DNA of 38,254 bases, from assembly GCA_021204865.1 (NCBI GenBank), contig JAJPYQ010000050.1, forward strand, positions 1 through 38,254. The letters run 5' to 3'. The stretch comes from Prevotellaceae bacterium (lineage in GTDB: Bacteria; Bacteroidota; Bacteroidia; Bacteroidales; Bacteroidaceae). Below the pieces are notes generated by a model, which ran no database searches, was not told where the DNA came from, and was given only the letters and a program-made list of their open reading frames with translations. Of this stretch, positions 1 through 9,025 are shown piece by piece. How positions within the stretch are numbered: position 1 is the first letter of the stretch; each line of letters begins with the position of its first letter. Both the position numbers and the translations under genes were made by a program.

Positions 1-59
1 CCTCCGACGGACCGACTCCAATCCCTCCGACGGACCGACTCCAATCCCTCCGACGAACG
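1..59. repeat. Tandem repeat, 23-bp period, cut by left edge
   Basis: Two full copies and a partial third of a unit beginning CCTCCGACGGACCGACTCCA start at 1, 24 and 47. The array lies beyond the terminator of the V-ATPase operon and runs off the left edge, so its true copy number is unknown. No ORF is associated with it. The period matches the array at 31850-31964, and its CCCTC start resembles the array at 35470-35535. Confidence 0.85.
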
Positions 60-90
60 TTTTGCGACACCTCACCGTGACGGACAGCAC

Positions 91-134
91 AAAAGAGCCG
101 AGGCGCTTGGACTTTGCTCCTAAGCGCCCCGGCT
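91..134 (-). terminator. Rho-independent terminator of V-ATPase operon
   Basis: Read on the minus strand, AGCCGGGGCGCTT (122-134) pairs with AAGCGCCTCGGCT (96-108) in a 13-bp stem with one G-U pair and a 13-nt loop, followed by CTTTTGTG. It sits 25 nt beyond the stop codon of the proteolipid gene, the last gene of the operon. Confidence 0.85.
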
Positions 135-158
135 GTTCGTTTAAGTCTGCCGTCTCGG

Positions 159-608
<450 letters not shown>

Positions 609-636
609 TTAAGTTTAGTCGTATTGATTGTTTGTT

Positions 637-2514
637 TTAACTCTTTAGTTCCTTGAAGGGCTGGTACGGCCTGCCGCCGCCCTCGAAGTTGGCGTTCTTG
701 AAGAACTCAACGAAGATAAGCCTCATCGGGTGCACGAAGGCACTGATAAGGCTCAGCGCGAACGTTATGCCGTGACCGATGAGCAGGATGAGCAGCATCG
801 GCAGCCAGCGCACGTACCAAGGCATGCTGCTGGTCATGTCGATGGCGAGGGAGTTGAACACGCCTCCAAGCACACCGCCCGTAAGCCCGAGGGCGAACAG
901 TCGGATGTAGCTCAACAGGTCGCCAAGCAGCCCCGTCGCCATGCCGTAGACGGAGTACAAGCCGCTGCCGAGGTTAAGCAGCGGACCAGTGATGGGGTTC
1001 TTGTAAGCGCCCGGGCTGTTGTACAGGAAGATGCCCACGCACGAGACGGCGATGAGGGCGGCGAGGATGTACTGCACTGCCATAGGCAGAGCCACACCGC
1101 AGAAGGGCAGCCCGAACAATGCCACGAGGGAGACGAGGGCAACGACCCACGAGAACGTGCCTATGGCGTAGCCGAAGCCGTAGTTCTTGCACAGCTTGCA
1201 CCCCTTCAGCACCATACCTATCAGCACCTGTATGAGCCCCAGTATGACTGAGATGACCATCATCGGGGAGTAGCCGAATATCTTGCCCACACCGTTCTCG
1301 TTGATGAAGTAAGGCTTGACGGGGGCGAGGAACGCCCACGACTGCTGCGTCAGGTCGATGCCGAACACCGTGCCCATAGCAGTGCCGCACACCATCGTGG
1401 CAGCGCCCAGCCAAATAGCCAGCTTGCCGTAGTCCCTCGTCGCACCTTGCGTCTTCAGCAGGATTGCTATGCCTACGAGCAGCACTATCAAGCCGTAGCC
1501 GCCGTCGCCAAGGCAGAGGCCGAAGAAGAGCATGAAGAACGGGGCGAAGAAGACCGTGGGGTCTATCTCGTTGTACTTAGGCAGCGAGTACATCTTAAGG
1601 ATGGGCACGAAGAGGCGGCTGTATGAGTCCTCCCTTATCTCCACCGGCACATCGTCGGTGAACTTCGGGTCTTCCATCTCGTAGAAGATGTGGTTCTCGT
1701 CAAGGTAAGCCACAAGCTCCGCCGAGCTGTTTGCCTTAACCCAGCCCTCGAGCAGGCGCAGAGAGCCTCCTGCCATGCGCTCGTCGCTGAGGTGAACCTT
1801 GTGCAGGGAAATCTCGTTGAGGCTTGCGAGCCGTCCTTGCTCAAGCAGACGACGCTGCGCCTCGTTGGTGTGCACCAGCCTGCTGCGAACGCCCTTGAGC
1901 CTCTGCTGCAATGCGTCCCTCTCCTGCTCGCACTGATGGATGCTGCACTGGGGAAGGGTGATGTGCTCTGCTGGGATGTCGGGCTGCTCGTCGGCGAAGG
2001 TGATGAAGTAAGTGCGCTTGTCCGCCTCGTTCACCTTGATGGCGAAGTACTCCGTCTCCCATTCCGCCTTGAAGTACTTGCTTGTGCAGCGGAAGAAGTC
2101 AATGCGATGCCCTATCTGCTCAGCCAGTGCCTGCACCGCCTGCGGGTCGAAGTCGCCCCAGGGAGTGAGTTCCTTAAGGTGCTTCTCCTGCTCGTCGATG
2201 GCGTGAAGCAGCGTGCTTTCCTGCTCTTCGAGGCTTTCCACGCTTTGCAGCACCTCTTGTGGGGCAGCATCAGTATCTGTAAGTTCTGTCTGCCCTCCAA
2301 GCTCAGCGCCGTAAGCCTCAGCGGCTTTGCTGAGAGCGGCAAGGGCGTTGCGGTAACGCTGCTCAGTGTCTATGGCAGTCTGAAGCTCGGGGCTTGTGGC
2401 TCCCTGCTTAAGCTGCTCAACGTGGACAACGCCAAGCTGCCGCACCGCCTCGATGAAGCTGTCGTATTCAGTGTTGGTCACCAGGAAGGTGAGCTTCTTC
2501 ATTTTCTCAATCAT
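637..2514 (-). CDS. atpI: V-type ATPase subunit I (membrane stator subunit a)
   Basis: 625 residues. The N-terminal half (about 1-300) is soluble with coiled-coil stretches and forms the peripheral stalk contact; the C-terminal half (about 310-610) has repeated hydrophobic helices, including FFAPFFMLFFGLCLGDGGYG, typical of the subunit I/a family. A conserved Arg needed for ion translocation is expected in the DLLSYIRLFALGL segment near residue 540. The ATG overlaps the end of the subunit D gene by 4 nt (ATGA), which suggests translational coupling. Together with the proteolipid ring it forms the ion channel of the complex. Confidence 0.95.
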   Translation of the reverse strand: MIEKMKKLTFLVTNTEYDSFIEAVRQLGVVHVEQLKQGATSPELQTAIDTEQRYRNALAALSKAAEAYGAELGGQTELTDTDAAPQEVLQSVESLEEQESTLLHAIDEQEKHLKELTPWGDFDPQAVQALAEQIGHRIDFFRCTSKYFKAEWETEYFAIKVNEADKRTYFITFADEQPDIPAEHITLPQCSIHQCEQERDALQQRLKGVRSRLVHTNEAQRRLLEQGRLASLNEISLHKVHLSDERMAGGSLRLLEGWVKANSSAELVAYLDENHIFYEMEDPKFTDDVPVEIREDSYSRLFVPILKMYSLPKYNEIDPTVFFAPFFMLFFGLCLGDGGYGLIVLLVGIAILLKTQGATRDYGKLAIWLGAATMVCGTAMGTVFGIDLTQQSWAFLAPVKPYFINENGVGKIFGYSPMMVISVILGLIQVLIGMVLKGCKLCKNYGFGYAIGTFSWVVALVSLVALFGLPFCGVALPMAVQYILAALIAVSCVGIFLYNSPGAYKNPITGPLLNLGSGLYSVYGMATGLLGDLLSYIRLFALGLTGGVLGGVFNSLAIDMTSSMPWYVRWLPMLLILLIGHGITFALSLISAFVHPMRLIFVEFFKNANFEGGGRPYQPFKELKS

Positions 2515-3113
2515 GCGGTGGCCTCCTTTCTCTTTTCCTGGAGCGACTTAAGTATCTTCTGGCTTGACTTAGACAGGTTCTCCTCGTCCTCCATAAACCG
2601 TTTTATCTTGCGCACCGCCTCCTGGAAGCCCGGTATCTGCACTTTCTCGAAGAGGTTCACCTTCTGTGTCGTCTTCTTGCGTGCGTGCTCAAGCAGGTGA
2701 AGCTTGGCGTTGACAAACTCACACTCCACAGCGGTCTTTGCGAGACCCTGCAACAGATTGATGCCGTCGAAGTACCACTTGGGGGCGCTGAACAGACCGA
2801 ACGGCTTGACTGCCAGGCTGATGTTGCTGAGGACTGGCACCCTCACTCCCGCTATCTTCTTGACGTTTATCTCAACGTCTTGAAGCGAGACGAGCGAGGT
2901 GTCGAACTCTCCCCACAGCGCATACATCTTCTCGTAGCCCGCAATCTTGCTTTGAAGTTCCTTTTCCAGCGCATCTGCCTCCGCCTTGCACTTCTTCACC
3001 TCGAGGCGCAGCGCGGTCTCCTTGCTCTTGATGATGGGCAGGGTGCGCTGCCGCATCTTGAGGTTCTTCTCAATCTGCTGGAGCGATGTCTTGTTATATT
3101 GAAACTTAATCAC
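2511..3113 (-). CDS. atpD: V-type ATPase subunit D (central stalk)
   Basis: 200 residues, starting IKFQYNKTSLQQIEKNLKMR, the characteristic N-terminus of V-type subunit D. Long N- and C-terminal helices form the rotating shaft inside the A3B3 head. The chosen start is a GTG at 3113 because the family begins at this residue and no ATG lies closer. It starts 25 nt after subunit B and its end overlaps the subunit I start by 4 nt. Confidence 0.94.
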   Translation of the reverse strand: MIKFQYNKTSLQQIEKNLKMRQRTLPIIKSKETALRLEVKKCKAEADALEKELQSKIAGYEKMYALWGEFDTSLVSLQDVEINVKKIAGVRVPVLSNISLAVKPFGLFSAPKWYFDGINLLQGLAKTAVECEFVNAKLHLLEHARKKTTQKVNLFEKVQIPGFQEAVRKIKRFMEDEENLSKSSQKILKSLQEKRKEATA

Positions 3114-3138
3114 CTCTTAAATTGCGTCTTTAGGTGGG

Positions 3139-4464
3139 TTAGTCTTTCCAGTATATGTCGGTGAACTCCTTCTTGATGTTCACCTCCTCCAGCTTGAAGT
3201 ACTTGTGGAACAGCGCCCACGTGATGTCGAGCATCTCCTCGGTGTTCACGTTCACGTCGATGGCAAGCAACTGCGAGGCGTAGTCCTTCGCGAAGTCGAG
3301 GCAGCGATTGTCGTAGTCTGTCAGGTCGAAACCGTTCTCGAGCTTCGTCTTCGCATTGGCTGCGTCAGCGTAAAGTCGGATAGCCGCGTTCATCACCTGC
3401 GAGTGGTCTTTGCGGGTCTTCTTGCCTGCCACAAGCTGCTTCAGACGGCTCAGCGAGCGGAACGGGTCTACGATTACCTTTCCAATATCGCTGTCACGAC
3501 GCAGATAGAGCTGACCCTCGGTGATATATCCCGTATTATCAGGCACAGCGTGCGTAATGTCGCCGCCACTCAACGTGGTAACCGCTATGATGGTTATACT
3601 GCCACCTCCCGCACTTTCCGGGAACTGCACCGCCTTCTCGTATATCTTAGCCAAGTCACTGTACAGCGAGCCAGGCATCGAGTCCTTCGAGGGGATTTGG
3701 TCCATACGGTTGCTGACGATGGAGAGCGAGTCGGCATAAGAGGTCATATCAGTAAGTAGCACAAGCACAGTCTCATGCTTCTCGACGGCAAAATACTCTG
3801 CGGCTGTAAGCGCCATGTCGGGTACAAGCAGACGCTCGACCGCGGGGTCTTCGGTCGTGTTTATGAAAGAGATTATACGATTCAATGCCCCGGCGTTGGA
3901 GAAGATATTACGGAAATAGTAATAGTCGTCGTTAGTCATTCCCATACCGCCAAGGATAATCTTGTCGCACTTCGCCCTCATCGCCACCATTGCCATCACC
4001 TCGTTGAAAGGCTGGTCGGGGTCTGCGAAGAAAGGTATCTTCTGCCCTGAGACCAAAGTATTATTAAGGTCGATGCCCGCGATACCAGTGGCTATCAGTT
4101 CGCTCGGCTGCTTACGGCGCACGGGGTTCACGCTTGGTCCGCCAGTCTCCACTTCCTTGCCCTCAATCTCAGGGCCTCCGTCGATAGGCTGCCCGTAAGC
4201 GTTGAAGAAGCGGCCTGCCAGTTGCTCGCTGACCTTCAGCGTTGGAGCTTTGCCAAGGAACACCACCTCGGCGTTGGTCGGTATGCCTCCCGTTCCCTCA
4301 AACACCTGCAGGGTGACGTCATCGCCCATAATCTTAACCACCTGCGCCAGTTTGCCGTCGATGGTCGCCAACTCGTCATATCCCACGCCCTTTGCCTTCA
4401 GCGAGCAAGTGGCTTTGGTTATCTGACTTACTTTCGTGTATATTTTTTGAAATGCTGTTGCCAT
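3139..4464 (-). CDS. atpB: V-type ATPase subunit B (non-catalytic head subunit)
   Basis: 441 residues. Related to F-type alpha subunits but lacking a canonical Walker A motif, as expected for V-type B subunits. Recognisable segments include GRFFNAYGQPIDGGPEI near residue 85, QKIPFFADPDQP near 140, and SDLAKIYEKAVQFPESAGGG near 270 (nucleotide-interface region). It forms the A3B3 hexamer with subunit A, encoded 14 nt upstream. Length is slightly below the usual 455-470 residues but the protein appears complete. Confidence 0.95.
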   Translation of the reverse strand: MATAFQKIYTKVSQITKATCSLKAKGVGYDELATIDGKLAQVVKIMGDDVTLQVFEGTGGIPTNAEVVFLGKAPTLKVSEQLAGRFFNAYGQPIDGGPEIEGKEVETGGPSVNPVRRKQPSELIATGIAGIDLNNTLVSGQKIPFFADPDQPFNEVMAMVAMRAKCDKIILGGMGMTNDDYYYFRNIFSNAGALNRIISFINTTEDPAVERLLVPDMALTAAEYFAVEKHETVLVLLTDMTSYADSLSIVSNRMDQIPSKDSMPGSLYSDLAKIYEKAVQFPESAGGGSITIIAVTTLSGGDITHAVPDNTGYITEGQLYLRRDSDIGKVIVDPFRSLSRLKQLVAGKKTRKDHSQVMNAAIRLYADAANAKTKLENGFDLTDYDNRCLDFAKDYASQLLAIDVNVNTEEMLDITWALFHKYFKLEEVNIKKEFTDIYWKD

Positions 4465-4478
4465 GAGAGTCTAAGTAT

Positions 4479-6218
4479 TTAAAGCATCGCCTTTATCTTG
4501 TTGATGTAGTCGTAGTATTGCTCGCTCCTGAACGGGGAGTAGTTCATCTGCTTGCAGAGGTTTATCATCTTCTTGAAGTAGTCGGTAACCTCAAGGAAAG
4601 TGTCGAACTTGAAGTCGTCCTTGTCGCATATCTCCGTCACGAGGTTCAGAATCTCTTCCTGCCTTTCAAGCGGAGTCACTGCGTCAACCTCGTCGAAGGC
4701 ATCCTGCTGAAGCACAACGTAGTCGATGATCTCGCTCTTCCAGAACGTCACGTGGTAATCGACTGGCACACCGTCATCACCGAGGATGTTGATCTGCTCG
4801 GCTATCTCCTTGCCACGCTGCATTCTTGTCTTCAGCTTCTGCACCTTAGGTATCCACTGCTCGTTGATATGCTCCTTAATATAATCCGCGAACTCGGGGT
4901 ATTCGAGGTATTTACTGTAAGAGTCTATCGGGTTGACAGCGGGGTAGCGCTTCTTGTCCGCACGATCCTGCTCAAGTCCGTAGAAGCAACGAGCCACCTT
5001 CTTCGTGTTCTCCGTCACTGGCTCCTTAAGGTTACCGCCTGCAGGCGACACTGTGCCGAGGAACGTAACCGAGCCCACTTGCCCGTTATGCAGCTCAACG
5101 TAGCCCGCACGACCGTAGAAGTTGCTTATCAACGCACCCAAGTCCATCGGGAAGGCGTCGGGTCCGGGCAACTCCTCCATACGGTTACTCATCTCACGCA
5201 GCGCCTGAGCCCAGCGAGAAGTGGAGTCTGCCATCAGCAAGACACGCAAGCCCATAGAGCGGTAATACTCCGCCATTGTCATCGCTGTGTAGACGGAAGC
5301 CTCACGGGCTGCCACTGGCATGTTACTTGTGTTGGCTATGATTATGGTGCGCTCCATAAGCTTTCGCCCAGTGTGCGGGTCTACCAGCTCGGGGAACTCG
5401 GAGAAGATCTCCACCACCTCGTTGGCACGCTCACCGCAGGCAGCTATCACCACGATGTCCGCCTCCGCTTGCTTTGATATTGCGTGCTGAAGCACCGTCT
5501 TACCCGTTCCGAAAGGTCCGGGGATGAAGCCCGTTCCGCCCTCAACGATAGGATTGAACGTGTCTATCGTGCGCACGCCAGTCTCAAGAAGCTTGAAGGG
5601 ACGAGGCTTCTGCTTGTAGTTAGTCATAGCCACCTTCACTGGCCAGTGCTGCACCATGTCCACCTTGATGTCGTTGCCCTGCTCGTCGGTCAGCACAGCC
5701 ACCGTGTCGTGGATCTTATACTGCCCAGCCGGCGCGATGCTCTTCACCGTGGCAGTTCCCTTCATCTGGAACGGCACCATAATCTTCAGCGGCTGGTGGT
5801 TCTCCTCAACCTGCCCGAGCCAGTCGCTCTCGATAACCTTGTCGCCCACCTTCGCCAGCGGGATGAAGTCCCAAAGTCTGTCGGAGTCAAGCGGCTCTGT
5901 GTACTGTCCACGCCTAAGGAAGATGCCCTCCATCTTGTCGAGGTCGTTCTCCAGTCCGTCGTAGTTCTTGCTAAGCATGCCAGGGCCCAACTGTATCTCC
6001 AGCATGTGCCCCGTGAATTCTGCCTCGGCTCCCACCTTAAGTCCGCGTGTGCTCTCGAACACCTGGACGTAGACATCCTGGCCAATCACTTTGATGACCT
6101 CAGACATCAGGCGTACGCCCTTCAAGATGATGTAGCATATCTCGCCCTGCAAGACTGGTCCATCCGCGTGTATGGTGACCATATTGGCGACGATGCCACT
6201 AACAGTTCCTTTTGTCAT
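4479..6218 (-). CDS. atpA: V-type ATPase catalytic subunit A
   Basis: 579 residues. Catalytic ATPase subunit of the V1/A1 head. It has the N-terminal beta-barrel, the V-type 'non-homologous' insertion (about 110-200), the P-loop GPFGTGKTVLQ near residues 232-242, and the catalytic segment ACGERANEVVE just after. The DSTSRWAQALREMSNR stretch near 335 is typical of catalytic subunits. The start ATG gives MTKGTVSGIVANMVTI, the usual N-terminus. It follows the DUF2764 gene by 24 nt in one transcription unit. Confidence 0.97.
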   Translation of the reverse strand: MTKGTVSGIVANMVTIHADGPVLQGEICYIILKGVRLMSEVIKVIGQDVYVQVFESTRGLKVGAEAEFTGHMLEIQLGPGMLSKNYDGLENDLDKMEGIFLRRGQYTEPLDSDRLWDFIPLAKVGDKVIESDWLGQVEENHQPLKIMVPFQMKGTATVKSIAPAGQYKIHDTVAVLTDEQGNDIKVDMVQHWPVKVAMTNYKQKPRPFKLLETGVRTIDTFNPIVEGGTGFIPGPFGTGKTVLQHAISKQAEADIVVIAACGERANEVVEIFSEFPELVDPHTGRKLMERTIIIANTSNMPVAAREASVYTAMTMAEYYRSMGLRVLLMADSTSRWAQALREMSNRMEELPGPDAFPMDLGALISNFYGRAGYVELHNGQVGSVTFLGTVSPAGGNLKEPVTENTKKVARCFYGLEQDRADKKRYPAVNPIDSYSKYLEYPEFADYIKEHINEQWIPKVQKLKTRMQRGKEIAEQINILGDDGVPVDYHVTFWKSEIIDYVVLQQDAFDEVDAVTPLERQEEILNLVTEICDKDDFKFDTFLEVTDYFKKMINLCKQMNYSPFRSEQYYDYINKIKAML

Positions 6219-6242
6219 ATTGCCTATGTTATCTGATTTTTG

Positions 6243-7091
6243 TTATTTCCTTATAAACTCTTCCGGCACTTTCGCCTCTCCGCGCAGGTTCTCTATGATC
6301 TGCTTGAAGGTCTCCTCGCCCGTCTTCACGTCGAGGTTTGCCCAGCGGTACTGCATCTCCAGCTTGCAGAGATAGGCGAACACTGCCTCTATTGAGAAGG
6401 GGTCGTAGAATGTCTGCTCCTCGAGCCACAGCCACTTGAACGCGTCTATCAGCTTCTCTTTCCTCACGGGGTCGGGCTCTTCGACGATTGTCATCAGCTC
6501 GCGGACGTAGTCGTACTGCTTGCCGAGGTCGAAGTCCTTGGACATGTTGTGCCTTATCATCTCCTGCACCTCGCCTTCTCCCTTTATGTAGTCGCCCACG
6601 TCCCAGCCTTGCTTGCGCGCCAGCACAGCGGTGAGGAAGTTGGTGACATCGAGGTTAAGCTTGTGCCACTGCCTTATCATCTTGTTCGGACAAGTCGTGA
6701 CGGCAAAGTTCAGAAACTGGTAAGTCAGCTCGTCCTCAGGATAGAAGCCCTTTGTATCCTTATTATAAGGGTATTCCCTCGCGAACTCGCTCATAAAGGC
6801 TGGATAACGCTTCACGTTGTAGTTCATCTCCCTTGCCGAGGTCAGGAGATCGGCGTATTGCTCGGGGGAGAAGTTGCCGCTCGAGTCGGTTTGCGCCTCG
6901 GGGTTCTTCAGGAGCTTCACGAGATTTTGGCAGTCGTGCCGGAGAAAGAAGTAGTTGGCGAGCAGCTTCTTGTCGCTGTCCGTCAGCTCCTCTTCACACT
7001 GCTCTCTGAGCTCTTCGAGGGAATAGCCAGGCTGTGTGTCCTCCAGCTCTATGTCCGGCAGACCCGCCATCAAGCAATAGTAGTTTCCCAT
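6243..7091 (-). CDS. DUF2764 family protein, V-ATPase operon
   Basis: 282 residues, soluble, no signal peptide or membrane segment. I recognise it as the DUF2764-type protein always found between subunits E and A in Bacteroidota V-ATPase operons. The operon otherwise lacks recognisable genes for subunits C and F, so this protein may occupy the position of subunit C (the coupling between stalk and ring). That is inference: a weak hint is the helical segment YFFLRHDCQNLVKLL near residues 47-61, which resembles the Asp-x-x-Asn segment of subunit C proteins. Starts 12 nt after subunit E. Confidence 0.85.
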   Translation of the reverse strand: MGNYYCLMAGLPDIELEDTQPGYSLEELREQCEEELTDSDKKLLANYFFLRHDCQNLVKLLKNPEAQTDSSGNFSPEQYADLLTSAREMNYNVKRYPAFMSEFAREYPYNKDTKGFYPEDELTYQFLNFAVTTCPNKMIRQWHKLNLDVTNFLTAVLARKQGWDVGDYIKGEGEVQEMIRHNMSKDFDLGKQYDYVRELMTIVEEPDPVRKEKLIDAFKWLWLEEQTFYDPFSIEAVFAYLCKLEMQYRWANLDVKTGEETFKQIIENLRGEAKVPEEFIRK

Positions 7092-7103
7092 CTTCCCTCC
7101 AGG

Positions 7104-7691
7104 TTAGAAGAGCATCTCCACCAGTTGCGGGCGCAGGAAAGCCTTAAAGTAGTTCTCAAACTCCTCCTTGCCGAAGTTCACCTTGTAGCTGCCGTCCGAG
7201 GGCGAGATGGTGAAGATGGCGTCCGTGTTGTTCACTTTCTCGATGCTGACACCCTTGTCGAGCAGCTTCTTAGCCTCTTTCTCGAAGTAAGCATTCAGTC
7301 CTTTGGCGTCTTCCGTGCTGATGACTATTGGCTCGTTCTCCGCCCACTTGCTTGCCAACGCCACGGTGAACTTCTGGAGGAAGTCCTTGTCGCTGGTCAG
7401 TTTGTTCACAGCGTCGGTGACCACGCAGCCAGTGACGACGTTGGTGATCTCGCTCTTCAGTGCGTTAAGCGCCTGCCCAGTGTAGAGCTTAAGCTCGTTC
7501 TTGGTGTTGGTGTCAAGGTCGGCAGCCTGCTTCTTGGCTTGCGCCTCGATGACCTTGGCTTGGTCTTTGGCTGCGTCCACTATCTTCTTGGCCTCTTGCT
7601 TGGCCTCGTCGATGATGCGCTGCGCTTCGGCCTGGCCTTTCTCCACGCCTTCACGGTAAAGTTTCTCGGTGAGTTCTTGAATCTTTTCCAT
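7104..7691 (-). CDS. atpE: V-type ATPase subunit E (peripheral stalk)
   Basis: 195 residues from the ATG at 7691 (MEKIQELTEKLYREG). An open frame extends to 7748 but that part lies within or upstream of the promoter, so it is not used. The N-terminal 90 residues are a charged, Ala/Lys/Glu-rich coiled coil (KGQAEAQRIIDEAKQEA), and the C-terminal half is a globular domain, the layout of the E stator subunit. No subunit G/H partner gene is seen nearby. It is the first gene of the operon. Confidence 0.93.
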   Translation of the reverse strand: MEKIQELTEKLYREGVEKGQAEAQRIIDEAKQEAKKIVDAAKDQAKVIEAQAKKQAADLDTNTKNELKLYTGQALNALKSEITNVVTGCVVTDAVNKLTSDKDFLQKFTVALASKWAENEPIVISTEDAKGLNAYFEKEAKKLLDKGVSIEKVNNTDAIFTISPSDGSYKVNFGKEEFENYFKAFLRPQLVEMLF

Positions 7692-7745
7692 ATCTGTTTG
7701 TGTGTCTAATGTGCTTCTTTTGGTGTTATTCGGTAACTTTGTGCG

Positions 7746-7777
7746 CAAAGATAGGGTTTTTCAATTTGATTAGCAAA
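7746..7777 (-). promoter_or_regulatory. Promoter of V-ATPase operon (Bacteroidota type)
   Basis: On the minus strand TATCTTTG (7746-7753) matches the TAnnTTTG -7 element exactly, and TTTG (7774-7777) lies 20 nt upstream as the -33 element. The predicted transcription start, near 7740, leaves a leader of about 50 nt before the ATG at 7691. Confidence 0.8.
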
Positions 7778-7808
7778 CGCTTAAATACATTTTATTACGT
7801 TTTTTAAT

Positions 7809-8795
7809 ATTGAGGCTTCGGGCAATCTTGGTGGCGCAACCCTTCCGCCTCTCTTCAATCCGTCCAACGACATGGCTCTCGCAGCCAACGTTTGTCCGTA
7901 TTCTCCGCCATTGCGCATCAGGCAGATGGAGGCGGATCTTGCGTCTCTCTCACGCTTCTGGGACGAGGGCCCGTGGGGATGGAGCTTGGAGGCTCGTCGA
8001 CGGTATATTGGGATGGGATTGAAGGTTGCCGACCTGCCCGATGACGGCTGGCTGAACCGTGTTCGGCAGCTCTCGAGCCGTGCCTTCTCCTGCCGCTATC
8101 TTGTCAGGCTTCTTCGTGAGTTCGAGGGTGAACAGTTAGTGGGTCATCACTCTTGCTTCCGCACTGAGTACGCCAAAACTGCCCACAGAGGGCTTGTTTT
8201 CAAGTCGCCTTGGAGTAGTAGCGGACGTGGCGTCATCTTCGCTCCTGGGGGGCTTACGGAGCGAATAGAGGCGAGGCTGAGGAGCTTTCTGCACACTCAG
8301 GGCGGATATGCCGAGGACAAGTTGTATGAGGATAAGCTTGTGGACTTTGCCTTGGAGTTCCGGGTAAGGGGCGAGGGTGAGGTGGATTTCCTCGGTCTCA
8401 GCGTGTTCCATACTGGCAGGAACGGGGCTTACGAGGGGAATGTGGTAGCTCCGCAAGAGGCTCTCAGGCGGATGATAGGGGCGGACGAGGCGTTGTTGCA
8501 GAGACTCATCGGCTACCATCGCCTGCACCTCGGCAGACTTGGCTACACAGGCCCCGTGGGCGTGGACATGATGCTGCTCCGGGACGGACGCGTTCACCCC
8601 GTTGTGGAGATTAACTTCCGCCGAAGTATGGGGATGCTCGCCATTAAGCTTAATGAGCTTGGACTGACTGGAGACGCTGACCTCACGCCTGCGGTCAGGC
8701 AAGGCTTTCAGGCAGTCGTTAGGGACGGCGTGCTGGCGATTAAGTATGTTAGCTTGCAGGGGGCTAAGGCAAGCCCCGAAGGGGCTGTACTATAA
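7809..8795 (+). CDS. ATP-grasp-like protein, non-AUG start likely
   Basis: The first ATG in frame (7872) gives 307 residues, but the frame stays open back to 7785 and encodes LPPLFNPSNDMALAAN across that ATG. Related Bacteroidales proteins begin with an (L/I)FNPExDLALA motif, so translation should start upstream. No ATG, GTG, TTG or CTG is in frame there; ATT at 7809 is the best candidate and is used here. ATP-grasp features: glycine loop KSPWSSSGRGV, EDKLVDFALEFRV, then GPVGVDMML and HPVVEINFRRS, the last a likely metal-binding Glu/Asn pair. The enzymatic reaction is unknown. The C-terminus is encoded by a GC-rich palindrome (8772-8786). Divergent from the V-ATPase operon. Confidence 0.72.
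   Translation: MEASGNLGGATLPPLFNPSNDMALAANVCPYSPPLRIRQMEADLASLSRFWDEGPWGWSLEARRRYIGMGLKVADLPDDGWLNRVRQLSSRAFSCRYLVRLLREFEGEQLVGHHSCFRTEYAKTAHRGLVFKSPWSSSGRGVIFAPGGLTERIEARLRSFLHTQGGYAEDKLYEDKLVDFALEFRVRGEGEVDFLGLSVFHTGRNGAYEGNVVAPQEALRRMIGADEALLQRLIGYHRLHLGRLGYTGPVGVDMMLLRDGRVHPVVEINFRRSMGMLAIKLNELGLTGDADLTPAVRQGFQAVVRDGVLAIKYVSLQGAKASPEGAVL
8772..8786. repeat. GC-rich palindrome AGCCCC-GAA-GGGGCT
   Basis: Six-bp perfect arms around GAA. It overlaps the last codons of the ATP-grasp gene (…KASPEGAV) and could form part of a terminator. Similar palindromes occur at 17411-17425 (AGCCCCAACGGGGCT) and 20962-20975 (AACCCCTTCGGGGCT), each near a gene end. Confidence 0.7.
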
Positions 8796-8881
8796 TAGCC
8801 GCTTGCCTTCAGGCTGGCGGTTAACTGGGTGGTCATTTAGGCATTTTTAAGCTGCCTCGCAGCCTCAGACTATATGGTTTT

Positions 8882-9021
8882 TCATATCTTGGCCTTCAGC
8901 GAAGTTAGGCTCGCTTCGCGAGCAAAGCGTTTCTTATTGGCGAGCTTCCAGCTCGCTGGCGGCAAACGCAATTGAAAAGCTACGCTTTCCTTGCTTTTTG
9001 CTCTCGCTTGCACTAACTTTG
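8882..9021 (+). repeat. Intergenic copy of dispersed palindromic element
   Basis: Contains GCTCGC-TTC-GCGAGC (8908-8922) and GCGAGC-TTCCA-GCTCGC (8939-8955), then GGCGGCA, ten bases, an imperfect AAGC…GCTT region and TGCTCTCGCTTGCAC (8999-9013). The order GGCGGCA / 10 nt / palindrome / TGCTCTCGyTTGCAC is the same as in the 75-bp repeats inside prmC (21852-22001), and the last 15 bases match those at 14 of 15 positions. I therefore call it a diverged member of one repeat family. Its right end runs directly into the -7 box of the gene at 9026. Confidence 0.6.
8991..9021 (+). promoter_or_regulatory. Promoter giving a near-leaderless mRNA
   Basis: TTG (8991-8993), 20 nt, then TAACTTTG (9014-9021), an exact TAnnTTTG. 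The ATG of the next gene is only 4 nt downstream at 9026, so the transcript should have little or no 5' leader. The -33 element lies within the repeat-like sequence 8882-9013. Confidence 0.75.
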
Positions 9022-9025
9022 CCGC

